Source: Streptomyces sp. NBC_00569 (GTDB taxonomy: Bacteria; Actinomycetota; Actinomycetes; Streptomycetales; Streptomycetaceae). From it: a DNA stretch of 64,000 bases. Both the position numbers and the translations under genes were made by a program. This document shows, piece after piece, positions 9,284 through 18,441 of the stretch. Every line of letters begins with the position of its first letter. The first letter of the stretch is position 1. Under the pieces are notes generated by a model. That model had not been told where the DNA came from, made no database searches, and saw only the letters and a program-made list of their open reading frames with translations. The stretch spans positions 3,397,501 to 3,461,500 of the forward strand of contig NZ_CP107783.1 in NCBI RefSeq assembly GCF_036345255.1, written 5' to 3'.

Positions 9284-10798
9284 TCAGCCGGTCATCGCGC
9301 GGGCCTGTGCGTACACGTCGAAGACGGCGAGCGTCAGCGGGACCAGCGTGAGCAGGACGAACGTCTCCGCGATCTCCATGAAACGTCCCCAGAAGGGACT
9401 GACCCCGCGGCGGGGCGTGATCAGTCCGATCGACGTGATCAGCGCCGTGGCCGCCGCGATCACCGCGACGAGCCAGACCGTGCGGATGTCGAGGGGGGTG
9501 CTGTCGCCCTTCCTGAAGAAGTCGTCCAGGTAGTCCAGCGGCGGGTGGAGGGAGAGGCCGAGGCCCAGCAGGACGAGGGAGGCGAGGCCCGCGGCGAGGA
9601 GGGAGGCGACCTGCGCGGTGTAGCGGAAGAGCTGGGCGCGCATCAGCATCGCGACGCCGGTGGCGAAGGCGAGGAGCTGGCCCCACACGTCGTGCGAGAA
9701 GCCGAGGACGGCCGCGGCGCCGACGGACACCAGGGCGCAGCCGCCGACCAGACCGACGAGCAGCTCGTGACCGCGGCGGGCCTGGGCCGCGATGCGGTCG
9801 GCCTCGACGGGCTCCTGGTTGGCGGGGTCGTTGCCGTACTCGCCGCGGGCCATGCTCGGGGGCTCGAAGCCGATGGGGAGACGGGCGAAGCGCATGGAGA
9901 GGCCCGGCAGGAAGGCGAGGGCCCCTACGGAGAGCGGCGCGCACAGGCCCGCGGTCTCCACGGCCGTCAGGTCCGTGAGGATGGCGATGAACGTCGTGAG
10001 CACCCCGACGGCCGACGCGAAGACGAAGGCCACGAAGGGACCGTCGCCGCCCGGCGAGACCAGGGTGAGGACCACGGAGGCGAGCAGTACGGCCGTGCAG
10101 GCCAGCAGGAACTGGAGCCGTCCGATCCCCTGGTGGTCGGCGAGGGGCAGCAGACCGGAGCCCGCCACCGCCACGTTCGGCAGGGCGCCGAGTCCCAGGG
10201 CGACGGCCGAGCCGCGGTCGTCGTAGACCCTGGCGCGCACGCAGGCGAGGACGACGAGGAGGAGGCCGGCCACCGCGGCGAGGACGCCCTGGAGGCTGTT
10301 CATGTCGTGGTGCGGCTCGGCCGTCCACGTGACGAAGGCCAGGAGGGCGGGCAGGACGCCGCCGCCGATGAGTCCGGCGCCGCGGGTCAGGTCGCCGTTC
10401 CACAGGGTGCGGTCGCGGGTGACGGCCGAGGCGACCGCTTCGGAGACGTCGTCGAAGACGGCCGGCGGCAGCGACTCGGAGAACGGGCGCAGGGTGAGCA
10501 GCTCGCCGTCGAGGATGCGCTGCGCGGCGAAGGACCGGGCGCTGTCGAGGACGGTGCCGTCGCGGCGTACGAGGTGGTAGCCGACCGGCGCGCCCTCGGC
10601 GGGGCTCTGCTGGGAGAGCCGCAGGATCTCCGGGTTGAGGTCGGCGACCGGGACGTCGTCGGGCAGTGCGACATCGATCCGGCTGTCGGGCGCGACGATG
10701 GTGACGCGGCAGAAGCCGAGGCCCGTGCCGGCCCCCGAAGGGGCTCCGGTGCCCGCTCCGCCGGTCGCGCCGGCCGTCGCGGAAGCGGAAGCCGTCAT
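9284..10798 (-). CDS. eccD: Type VII secretion integral membrane protein EccD
   Basis: Core channel subunit of the ESX/T7SS inner-membrane complex. A ubiquitin-like (YukD-type) cytosolic domain at about residues 24-105 (CRVTIVAPDSRIDVALPDDVPVADL is its first strand pair) is followed by a linker and about eleven hydrophobic helices to the C-terminus, matching EccD. I start at the ATG 10796-10798, giving 504 residues. GTG two codons upstream is nearly as good, since AGGTGAG can serve either. It is divergent from eccC across 315 bases, so the two membrane-complex genes are probably regulated together. The left neighbour is rpsO, 184 bases away, marking the edge of the T7SS locus. Confidence 0.93.
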   Translation of the reverse strand: MTASASATAGATGGAGTGAPSGAGTGLGFCRVTIVAPDSRIDVALPDDVPVADLNPEILRLSQQSPAEGAPVGYHLVRRDGTVLDSARSFAAQRILDGELLTLRPFSESLPPAVFDDVSEAVASAVTRDRTLWNGDLTRGAGLIGGGVLPALLAFVTWTAEPHHDMNSLQGVLAAVAGLLLVVLACVRARVYDDRGSAVALGLGALPNVAVAGSGLLPLADHQGIGRLQFLLACTAVLLASVVLTLVSPGGDGPFVAFVFASAVGVLTTFIAILTDLTAVETAGLCAPLSVGALAFLPGLSMRFARLPIGFEPPSMARGEYGNDPANQEPVEADRIAAQARRGHELLVGLVGGCALVSVGAAAVLGFSHDVWGQLLAFATGVAMLMRAQLFRYTAQVASLLAAGLASLVLLGLGLSLHPPLDYLDDFFRKGDSTPLDIRTVWLVAVIAAATALITSIGLITPRRGVSPFWGRFMEIAETFVLLTLVPLTLAVFDVYAQARAMTG

Positions 10799-11113
10799 GC
10801 TCACCTGCTGTTCCCCCTCGGTTGGTGTGTCCGGTGATGCAGTCGGATGTGGAGGTGTTGTGTACGTCGCTCGCGCACACCCCAGCCGCCTGTCAACGAG
10901 GCTTCCAGGACCGGCATTCGCGGCCGCGCTCGCTCCCGACCGCGTGAAATGCCCTGTTTCCCCGGGCGGATCCGCGGTGCTCGACTGCACCTCCGGCACC
11001 CTACCGCCCACCGTTGTCAGTGACCGTCAGTAGGATCGCAAATCACGATCGACGTCCGCCTGACACGGGGCGGCGGACGGAACGCCTCGGTCTGGCAAGG
11101 GAATTGGTGCGAA
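10799..11113. promoter_or_regulatory. eccD-eccC divergent intergenic region
   Basis: No coding potential is seen in these 315 bases, which must hold the promoters of both divergent T7SS genes. A -10-like TAGGAT is at 11031-11036 on the plus strand, but the nearest TTGTCA (11014-11019) leaves only 11 bases of spacer, so I cannot define a convincing promoter. No long inverted repeat was found. Confidence 0.35.
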
Positions 11114-14100
11114 GTGAGTCACATCGTCGTGAAGCGCCCGCCTCGGGCGCTGCCGTCCGAAGTGCCCACGGAAGAGGTGGTCCTGCAGCCTCCGCCCGAG
11201 CTGCCACGCGGGCAGCAGGAAGGCGCGATGATGCAGCTCCTGCCGATGCTCGGCATGGGCGGATCCGTCGTGTTCTTCTTCAATCCCAGCGCGCAGCCGT
11301 TCATGAAGATCATGGGCATGGTGATGATCGCGTCGACCCTGGGCATGGGCATCGCGATGCTGGTGCGCTACCGGCGCGGTTCGCAGGGCCAGATGTCGGA
11401 CATGCGCCGCGACTATCTGCGTTATCTGTCGCAAACCCGGCGCGATGCCACGAAGACCGCGAGGAAGCAGCGCGACGCGCAGTACTACCTGCACCCCTCC
11501 CCCGAGCAGCTCTGGGCGCTCGTCGCCGAGGGCAGCCGCGTCTGGGAACGGCGCACGGGCGACGAGGACTTCGGGCAGGTGCGCGTCGGCCTCGGCCCGC
11601 AGGGGCTCGCCACTCCGCTGGTGCCCCCGCAGACCGCGCCCGTGGACGAGCTGGAGCCGCTGACGGCGGGCGCCATGCAGCGCTTCCTCGCCGCGCACGG
11701 CACGCTCGAGGACCTGCCGATGGCGGTCTCGCTGCGGGCCTTCTACCACGTGACGGTCAGCGGTGAGCCGCAGACGGTGCGCGGCACGGCCCGCGCCGTC
11801 GTCGCCTCGCTCGCGTCGCTGCACTCCCCCGAGGACCTGGTGATCGCCGTGGCGACGGGCCGGGAGGCCGCGCCGCAGTGGGAGTGGGCCAAGTGGCTGC
11901 CGCACAGTCAGGCCGCGGGCCAGACGGACGGCGCCGGCAGCCGCCGTCTGATCACCACCGACCCGATGGAGCTGGAGGCGATGCTGACCACGCGCCTCCA
12001 GGGCCGTCCGCGCTTCCACCCCGGCGGGGCGCCCGTTCCCGAGCAGCCGCACCTCGTCGTCGTGCTCGACGGCGTGTCCCTGCCGCCGGTGTCGATGCTG
12101 GCCAGCCCCGAGGGCCTGCAGGGTGTCTCCGTCGTCGAGGTCGTGCCCGGCGAGCTGACGACGGGTCGCGGCGACCTCTCGATCGTCGTGCAGCCGCGCT
12201 CGCTGACGCTGGAGTCGGCGCACGGCGTGGTCTACGAGGGCACGCCCGACCTGCTCTCCTACGAGGCCGCGGACGCGCTGGCGCGGCAGTTGGCTCCGCT
12301 GCGCATGGCCTCGGGCGGTGACGACGACGAACCACTGCTGGCGAACCTCGACTTCACGGATCTGCTGAGCCTCGGCGACGCCGCGTCCGTGGACACCAAG
12401 CGCACCTGGCGCCCGCGCTCGCAGGCGGAGCGGCTGCGCGTGCCGATCGGCGTCGGCGAGGACGGCCGGCCCGTCATGCTCGACCTCAAGGAAGCGGCCC
12501 AGGAGGGCATGGGCCCGCACGGCCTGTGTGTCGGTGCGACGGGTTCCGGAAAGTCGGAGCTCCTGCGCACCCTCGTCCTCGGCCTCGCGGTCACGCACTC
12601 CTCCGAGACGCTGAACTTCGTACTCGCCGACTTCAAGGGCGGTGCGACGTTCGCGGGCATGGCCCAGATGCCGCACGTCGCGGCCGTCATCACGAACCTC
12701 GCGGACGACCTGACGCTCGTCGACCGCATGGGCGACTCCATCCGCGGTGAGCTCAACCGCCGCCAGGAGATGCTCCGCGACGCGGGCAACTACGCGAACA
12801 TCCACGACTACGAGAAGGCGCGCGCGGCCGGCGCCCCGCTCCAGCCGATCCCGTCGCTGGTCCTGGTGATCGACGAGTTCAGCGAGCTGTTGACGGCCAA
12901 GCCCGACTTCATCGAGATGTTCGTGCAGATCGGCCGCATCGGCCGTTCGTTGGGCGTGCATCTGCTCCTCGCCTCGCAGCGCCTCGAAGAGGGCCGCCTG
13001 CGCGGCCTGGAGACCTACCTCTCGTACCGGATCGGTCTGCGGACGTTCTCCGCCGCCGAGTCCCGCGCGGCGCTCGGCGTGCCCGACGCGTACGAGCTGC
13101 CGAACGTGCCCGGTTCCGGCTTCCTGAAGTACGGCACGGACGAGATGGTCCGCTTCAAGGCGGCGTACGTGTCCGGGACCTACCGCTCCGGTTCCGCGCG
13201 GACGGCGGTGGCGGGCGGGCCGCTTCCGATGGACCGGCGGCCGGTGCTGTTCACGGCGGCCGAGGTGCCGGTGCAGTACGTGGCCGTGCCCCAGCAGCGC
13301 CCCGAGGCCACACCCACGACCGACGACGCGCTCTCGGACACCGTGCTCGACGTGATCGTGCGCCGTCTCGAGGCCCAGGGCCCGGCGGCACACCAGGTGT
13401 GGCTGCCGCCCCTGGACAGCCCGCCGTCGCTCGACAGTCTCCTCCCTGGCCTCGCCGCCGTGCAGGGCCGCGGTCTCACACAGCCCGGCTACGAGGGCGC
13501 GGGACGGCTCATCGTCCCGGCGGGCCTCGTCGACAAGCCGTACGAGCAGCGGCGCGACCCCCTGTGGTGCGACTTCTCGGGTGCGGCAGGCCATATGCAG
13601 ATCCTGGGCGGCCCGCAGTCCGGCAAGTCGACGCTGCTGCGGTCGCTCATCGCCTCGTTCGCGCTGACGCACACCCCATACGAAGTGCAGTTCTACGGGC
13701 TCGACTTCGGTGGCGGCGGTCTGTCGGCCGTCGCCGGGCTGCCGCACGTCGGCGGGGTGGCCTCGCGCCTCGACCCCGAGAAGGTGCGACGCACGGTCGC
13801 CGAGGTGTACGGCGTGATGATGCGCCGCGAGGAGTACTTCCGCTCCTCCGGCATCGCCTCGATCGGCGACTTCCGCGCCCGCAGGGCGCGCGGCGACATC
13901 TCGGTCACCGACCAGCCGTGGGGTGACGTCTTCCTCGTCATCGACGGCTGGGGCAACTTCCGTACGGACTACGAGGGTCTGGAGCCGGCGGTGCTCGACA
14001 TCGCGGCCCGCGGCCTGGGCTACGGCATCCACCTGGTGCTCACGGCCTCGCGGTCCATGGAGGTCAGGGCGAACATGAAGGACCACCTCATGAACCGCCT

Positions 14101-15082
14101 CGAGCTGCGGCTCGGCGACACGATGGACTCCGAGTTCGACCGCAAGGTCGCGGCGAACGTGCCGACGGGCGTGCCCGGCCGCGGCCAGTCGCCGCAGAAG
14201 CAGCACTTCATGGCGGCGGTCCCGCGGATCGACGGCCTCTCGTCGGACACGGACCTCGCCGAGGCCACGGCGGCGCTGACCGCCGAGGTGACCCGGCACT
14301 GGACGGCGCCCGGCGCTCCCGAAGTGCGGCTGCTTCCACGCGAGTTCGCGGCGGACCGGCTGCCCCCGGGCAACCTGTTCCCGGACCGCGGTGTGTCCTT
14401 CGCGCTCGACGAGGACAACCTGGAGCCGGTGTTCCTCGACTTCGAACAGGACCCGTTCTTCCTCATCTTCGGAGAGAGCGAGTCCGGCAAGTCGAACCTG
14501 CTGCGCCTGCTCATCAAGCGCCTCACCGAGCGCTACGACGGCGACTCGTGCAAGCTCTTCGTGGTCGACAACCGCCGCGCCCTGCTGGACGTGACACCGC
14601 CGTCGCACCTGGCGGAGTACATCCCCATGTCGAACTCCATGGGGCACCACATGGACGCGCTCGCCGACCTGATGCAGCGGCGCACGCCGACGGCGGAGGT
14701 GACGGCGCAGCAGCTGCGGGACCGCAGCTGGTGGCGCGGTCCGAACGTCTTCGTGATCATCGACGACTACGACCTGGTGTCCACGTCGAGCGGAAACCCG
14801 CTCTCGGGCCTGACCGAGCTGCTCCCGTTCGCGCGGGACGTCGGCGTCCGCTTCATCATCGCCCGCTCCTCGGCGGGCGGCGGCCGGGCCGCGTACGAGC
14901 CGTTCATCCAGCGCATGAAGGAACTCGGCGCCCAGGGCCTCGTCCTGGCCGGCGACCCGGGCGAGGGCGACCTCCTCGGCGGCGTGCGGCCACGGCCGAT
15001 GCCGGCGGGCCGCGGCGTCTTCGTCTCGCGCAAGCGGGGGAAGCCGTTGGTCCAGACGGGCCTGATGCCTTCCGACCAGTGA
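11114..15082 (+). CDS. eccC: Type VII secretion FtsK/SpoIIIE ATPase EccC
   Basis: The motor ATPase of the T7SS, 1322 residues, with EccCa and EccCb fused in one chain. Two N-terminal membrane segments lie around residues 45-80. Three P-loop domains follow: Walker A GATGSGKS at 474-481, GGPQSGKS at 832-839 and GESESGKS at 1120-1127. Walker B carries the catalytic pair Asp587-Glu588 only in the first domain; the second has Asp944-Gly945 and the third Asp1217-Asp1218. The first domain is therefore probably the main hydrolytic unit, and the others bind nucleotide and substrate, as known for EccC. The start is GTG. A 16-bp hairpin follows 75 bases after the stop, then the first substrate cassette. 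Confidence 0.96.
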   Translation: MSHIVVKRPPRALPSEVPTEEVVLQPPPELPRGQQEGAMMQLLPMLGMGGSVVFFFNPSAQPFMKIMGMVMIASTLGMGIAMLVRYRRGSQGQMSDMRRDYLRYLSQTRRDATKTARKQRDAQYYLHPSPEQLWALVAEGSRVWERRTGDEDFGQVRVGLGPQGLATPLVPPQTAPVDELEPLTAGAMQRFLAAHGTLEDLPMAVSLRAFYHVTVSGEPQTVRGTARAVVASLASLHSPEDLVIAVATGREAAPQWEWAKWLPHSQAAGQTDGAGSRRLITTDPMELEAMLTTRLQGRPRFHPGGAPVPEQPHLVVVLDGVSLPPVSMLASPEGLQGVSVVEVVPGELTTGRGDLSIVVQPRSLTLESAHGVVYEGTPDLLSYEAADALARQLAPLRMASGGDDDEPLLANLDFTDLLSLGDAASVDTKRTWRPRSQAERLRVPIGVGEDGRPVMLDLKEAAQEGMGPHGLCVGATGSGKSELLRTLVLGLAVTHSSETLNFVLADFKGGATFAGMAQMPHVAAVITNLADDLTLVDRMGDSIRGELNRRQEMLRDAGNYANIHDYEKARAAGAPLQPIPSLVLVIDEFSELLTAKPDFIEMFVQIGRIGRSLGVHLLLASQRLEEGRLRGLETYLSYRIGLRTFSAAESRAALGVPDAYELPNVPGSGFLKYGTDEMVRFKAAYVSGTYRSGSARTAVAGGPLPMDRRPVLFTAAEVPVQYVAVPQQRPEATPTTDDALSDTVLDVIVRRLEAQGPAAHQVWLPPLDSPPSLDSLLPGLAAVQGRGLTQPGYEGAGRLIVPAGLVDKPYEQRRDPLWCDFSGAAGHMQILGGPQSGKSTLLRSLIASFALTHTPYEVQFYGLDFGGGGLSAVAGLPHVGGVASRLDPEKVRRTVAEVYGVMMRREEYFRSSGIASIGDFRARRARGDISVTDQPWGDVFLVIDGWGNFRTDYEGLEPAVLDIAARGLGYGIHLVLTASRSMEVRANMKDHLMNRLELRLGDTMDSEFDRKVAANVPTGVPGRGQSPQKQHFMAAVPRIDGLSSDTDLAEATAALTAEVTRHWTAPGAPEVRLLPREFAADRLPPGNLFPDRGVSFALDEDNLEPVFLDFEQDPFFLIFGESESGKSNLLRLLIKRLTERYDGDSCKLFVVDNRRALLDVTPPSHLAEYIPMSNSMGHHMDALADLMQRRTPTAEVTAQQLRDRSWWRGPNVFVIIDDYDLVSTSSGNPLSGLTELLPFARDVGVRFIIARSSAGGGRAAYEPFIQRMKELGAQGLVLAGDPGEGDLLGGVRPRPMPAGRGVFVSRKRGKPLVQTGLMPSDQ

Positions 15083-15157
15083 CGTATAGAGATCGTCATG
15101 ATTCGGCAAGCTCGCTTGAACTGGCCGAATCACTCTGGTGAGTTGGATGTGCTGTGG

Positions 15158-15192
15158 ACTGCCCGTCGCCCTCTAGGAGGGCGACGGGCAGT
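15158..15192 (+). terminator. 16-bp hairpin between eccC and the first cassette
   Basis: ACTGCCCGTCGCCCTC (15158-15173) and its exact reverse complement (15177-15192) flank a 3-base loop TAG. It lies 75 bases after the eccC stop and only 39 bases before the next start, so it could terminate eccC or attenuate read-through into the cassette. No T-run follows. Confidence 0.7.
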
Positions 15193-15231
15193 ACGGGAGC
15201 ACATCAATCACACGGGGGAAGGCGTCATTCG

Positions 15232-15681
15232 GTGGCCTGGGACGAGTGGGAGCAGCTCAAGGCGGAAGCCCTGCACAAGGGGAACGCCAAGATGCAGTTG
15301 AACCAGCTTGCCGATCCGGGCGGCGGCGGTGGAGGGAATCCTCAGGGCGACCTGACGGTCAACTTTCCTGATCTGGCCGCAATCGGAGATGCGGCGTTCC
15401 GGCTGCGCACCCGCATGGACCGGGAGAGCGACCATGCCCGGATCTCCTCGATGAAGGCCGCTGGGGGTCTCAAGTCGGAGTTCGCCGTCGGCAAGGCCCT
15501 GGACCATGTGGCTGAGCGCTGGGTGGACCAGGTGCAGTCTCTCCTCGACGCCTGCGCCCACATCTCGAACCACCTCGACTACACCAAGGGCGCGCACAAG
15601 GGCGACGAGGAGCACATCTACGGCGTCATCAGCAGCATCTCCACCCTGGACAAGGGCTTTGACGAGAAGCGAGGCAACTGA
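15232..15681 (+). CDS. Cassette copy A: small helical WXG/EspC-like partner protein
   Basis: 149 residues starting MAWDEWEQLKAEA, clearly paralogous to the protein at 27169. A flexible Gly-rich segment at about residues 30-36 is followed by a helical half with the pattern of WXG100/EspC-type proteins (ALDHVAERWVDQVQSLLDACAHISNHLDYT), ending in acidic/polar residues. The GTG at 15232 is chosen because GGGGAAGG precedes it and the paralog starts with ATG at the same codon. Its TGA overlaps the next ATG by one base (TGATG), so the pair is translationally coupled. I infer that it is the partner or chaperone of the large protein that follows, like the small helical partners of LXG-type T7SS substrates; I see no catalytic motif. 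Confidence 0.72.
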   Translation: MAWDEWEQLKAEALHKGNAKMQLNQLADPGGGGGGNPQGDLTVNFPDLAAIGDAAFRLRTRMDRESDHARISSMKAAGGLKSEFAVGKALDHVAERWVDQVQSLLDACAHISNHLDYTKGAHKGDEEHIYGVISSISTLDKGFDEKRGN

Positions 15682-17750
15682 TGGACCTCGATGCGCTCCG
15701 TTACGGCAACTTTTCCGCCCTGGGTGAGGCCGTCGGCGACTGGGAGGAAATGGTCGCCAACCTCAAGTCCCTCCAGGACGACGCCGAGCGTGATCTGAAG
15801 GCCAAGGCCGACAAGGCGAACTGGCACGGCGCCAACGCCACGGTCTCGCGTGAGTTCGTGGACAAGACCGCAGGAGAGTTCGCCGATGCGCACACGCAGG
15901 CCAACTCCATAGCCAAGATCCTCGGCGACACCCGTAGCGAACTGATCGACTACCGGCAGCAGCTGAACGACGCGATAGACCGCGGGATGAGGAAGAACCT
16001 CACGGTGGTGGACTCCGGGAACGGCGGATTCACCGTCACCATGAACATCCATCCTGACCGCGCCGCGAAAGGCACGTCGGTTCCTGATCACACGGTGCAG
16101 GATGAAACGGACCTCCGCGACGAGGTGCAGCGGATCATGACTGGCGCCACGGAGAGCGACAACACTGCCGCCAAGGCGCTCAATCTCATCGTGGACCAGG
16201 CCACGTACGGCTTCTCCGGGGCTGACTACAGCGACCGGGACGGGGCCGCCAAGGCCATCAAGGAAGCCGATGACCTGGCCAACCTGATGAAGAACAAGGG
16301 GGACGACATGTCCCCCGAGGAGTTCGACCGGCTCAACGCCTCCATGGCCAGGTACAAGAACGACCCGCTGTTCCAGGAAGAGTTCGCCAAGACCCTCGGC
16401 CCCAAGGGCACCCTCGACTTCTGGGCGGACCTCTCCGACCCCTCGGACGGCGGTGATCTGCAGCGGGCCCGTCACGACCAGCTCGGCGACTTCCAGAAGA
16501 ATCTCGGCATGACGCTCGCCGGCGCGACGCAGTCCGACTCGGCCGACATGCAGTCCTGGAAGGACCGCATGGTCGACCTCGGGGGCCAGACGGTCCACAC
16601 GAGGGGCAGCAACGTCTACGGGTTCCAGCTGATGAGCAACATCATGCGGACCGGTAACTACGACGACGACTTCATGAACAAGTACGGCAACGCGCTGGTC
16701 GCGACCGAGAAGAAGATGAAGCTCCCCGACCACTACTGGCAGGGAGCCGGCGGGCCGCCGATGCCGAAGATGAACTTCATCGGTGAGGACTTCGGCCGTG
16801 ATCCGATGACGGGCTTCATGACCGGCCTGTCCAACAGTCCGGACGCCGCGACCGCGTTCTTCAACGAGACGCATCCGCAGGACAACGCGGAATGGGTGCT
16901 GAAGGAGCGGCACCCGTTCGACGACACCCCGCTCGACGACGGGGACGGGAATCAGTCACGTGACGCGACCGGCAAGGCTCTTCTCGCAGCCACGAGCGGC
17001 ATGAATCCGAACGATCCCAACGCCACGTATGTGGAGCACACTCCGGAGAACCGCCAGGCCCTGGACCGGTCACTCAAGTACCTGTCCGAGACCGGCGACG
17101 ACTTCCCCCGCGAGATGCGCGACGACATGGCGAAGGTCCTGGTGAACTACGGGGACGAAACGCACAACACGATGAGTTCCCAGGCCGACCATCCCGACGA
17201 CCCCAGGCAACTCGACCGGCACCAGCTCCTCGAAGTGACCAAGCAGATCTCCCGTGACCAGGACTCCTACGGGCTGCTGAACGACGGGCTGAACCGCGAG
17301 ATCGTCCACGACATCAACACGGATCACCCGAGTGATCCCAAGGAGACTCTGCAGCGCGCAGGTGCGACCGTCGGCTTCCTGGAGGAGGCGCGCTATCAGG
17401 CGCTGGACACCGACAAGGAAGACCCGTCCTGGAAGGCGAAGTGGGCCTACCACGGCATCGGCGGCGCGGTGAACTTCATTCCGGTGGTCGGCGACGCCGC
17501 ACAGCGCGGCGTCGACGCACTGACCTACCAGTGGCAGCAGGACGAGCAGGGCCGCATCGACGACGAGAACCACCAGCAGAACGGCAAGACGTTCACAGGC
17601 CGTGAAGGCCAGCTGGAATCCCTGGCGAAGATCTGGGCCACGGCCAACCCCGGCCAGACCGAGAACAATTCCTACACGTTGACCAACGAGATCAACGCGG
17701 CTGCCTTTGACGGCAACGCGCGGGCTCGGGGACTGGCGGGCGATCAGTGA
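15681..17750 (+). CDS. Cassette copy A: large T7SS-associated protein with N-terminal WXG domain
   Basis: 689 residues. Residues 1-100 form a WXG100-like helical hairpin with the turn motif Trp48-His-Gly50. A large, mainly helical, Asp/Asn-rich body with no recognisable enzyme motif follows, including conserved blocks shared with the 27672 paralog (YSDRD, EEFDRLNA, LSNSPDAAT-FFNE). Near the C-terminus a Gly/Ala hydrophobic stretch (HGIGGAVNFIPVVGDAAQRG) could insert in membranes. No signal peptide is present, consistent with T7SS export. It is coupled to the small gene before it (1-base overlap) and to the lipoprotein gene after it (4-base overlap). The function is unknown; secreted effector or envelope scaffold are both open. 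Confidence 0.72.
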   Translation: MDLDALRYGNFSALGEAVGDWEEMVANLKSLQDDAERDLKAKADKANWHGANATVSREFVDKTAGEFADAHTQANSIAKILGDTRSELIDYRQQLNDAIDRGMRKNLTVVDSGNGGFTVTMNIHPDRAAKGTSVPDHTVQDETDLRDEVQRIMTGATESDNTAAKALNLIVDQATYGFSGADYSDRDGAAKAIKEADDLANLMKNKGDDMSPEEFDRLNASMARYKNDPLFQEEFAKTLGPKGTLDFWADLSDPSDGGDLQRARHDQLGDFQKNLGMTLAGATQSDSADMQSWKDRMVDLGGQTVHTRGSNVYGFQLMSNIMRTGNYDDDFMNKYGNALVATEKKMKLPDHYWQGAGGPPMPKMNFIGEDFGRDPMTGFMTGLSNSPDAATAFFNETHPQDNAEWVLKERHPFDDTPLDDGDGNQSRDATGKALLAATSGMNPNDPNATYVEHTPENRQALDRSLKYLSETGDDFPREMRDDMAKVLVNYGDETHNTMSSQADHPDDPRQLDRHQLLEVTKQISRDQDSYGLLNDGLNREIVHDINTDHPSDPKETLQRAGATVGFLEEARYQALDTDKEDPSWKAKWAYHGIGGAVNFIPVVGDAAQRGVDALTYQWQQDEQGRIDDENHQQNGKTFTGREGQLESLAKIWATANPGQTENNSYTLTNEINAAAFDGNARARGLAGDQ

Positions 17751-18286
17751 GGCGGAGCGCACTGTCGAAGCCGTTGGGTGTCGCAGCACTCCTGGCGATG
17801 TTCACGGCAGCGGCATGCACCGGTTCGCCGGGAAGGGACTATGCGGTGCCGCAGGCCGCATGCGGCGTCCAGGTGGGATCCAAGCTGCTGTCCCCGCTCC
17901 TCCCCGACGGCAAGAAGTTGACTCAACGCGATTACAACTTCGGTCCCACACAACCCCGTTGCGAGTTGAAGGTCGACGGGAATCTCGTCATCCATGTCTC
18001 CGGCGACGTGGTTCCGGCAGGCACCGATGTCATCGCGGTGAATGAGCGCGGCATGCGGGGACTGGGCCATCCGGCCGCTGCGAACATTGGTCAGGATGCC
18101 CGCATCGCAGACCGCGGAGCCCTCGCGGTGGACAGGTGCGTGTACGGCGGGAAGCAGCAGAAGTTCGTCGCTGACATAGAGCTGAAGAAACAGGCAATCC
18201 AGGATGTGCCCGAGCGGCGCGACGCGTTGCGCCGCCTTCTGAAGGCGTATCTTCCCGCGGCGATGAAGGGCGTGGGCTGCAGTTGA
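17747..18286 (+). CDS. Cassette copy A: lipoprotein
   Basis: 179 residues with an n-region (MRRSALSKPLG), a hydrophobic stretch and a lipobox ending AAAC at about residue 24, so it should be a lipid-anchored extracytoplasmic protein. The mature part starts SPGRDYAVPQAACG and keeps the block that defines this family across the window: a cysteine after the YA-P motif, then PLLPDGKK and a second cysteine before L-VDG. GTG is the start, overlapping the TGA of the large protein by 4 bases. It is less similar to the 29933 lipoprotein than the large proteins are to each other. A 14-bp hairpin terminator begins one base after its stop. I infer an anchor or immunity role for the cassette. Confidence 0.72.
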   Translation: MRRSALSKPLGVAALLAMFTAAACTGSPGRDYAVPQAACGVQVGSKLLSPLLPDGKKLTQRDYNFGPTQPRCELKVDGNLVIHVSGDVVPAGTDVIAVNERGMRGLGHPAAANIGQDARIADRGALAVDRCVYGGKQQKFVADIELKKQAIQDVPERRDALRRLLKAYLPAAMKGVGCS

Positions 18287-18287
18287 G

Positions 18288-18333
18288 CTCTCCGGTGCAG
18301 CAGGAGCGCGGAGCGCCGGGCTGCACCGGAGAG
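18288..18333 (+). terminator. Terminator of cassette A
   Basis: CTCTCCGGTGCAGC (18288-18301) pairs perfectly with GCTGCACCGGAGAG (18320-18333). It follows the lipoprotein stop directly and closes the three-gene unit. Confidence 0.82.
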
Positions 18334-18441
18334 CCTTGCCGAAATGGGCGGCACAAGTCGCGTTACGCCCCGCGCACGCTCGACTGCCCCAAGTAGGCTG
18401 ACCACACTGCATGTACGTACATCGGGAAGGGGCCCCGGATC

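Noticed and set aside
8982..10880. A 632-codon frame overlapping rpsO and eccD on the same strand
   Set aside because: It runs through both genes in a different phase, has an Arg/Pro-rich product, and the overlapping frames match well-known families.
11027..15133. A 1368-codon open frame on the minus strand opposite eccC
   Set aside because: It mirrors the high third-position GC of eccC, its product is rich in His/Arg/Leu with no motif, and eccC itself has three clear P-loops.
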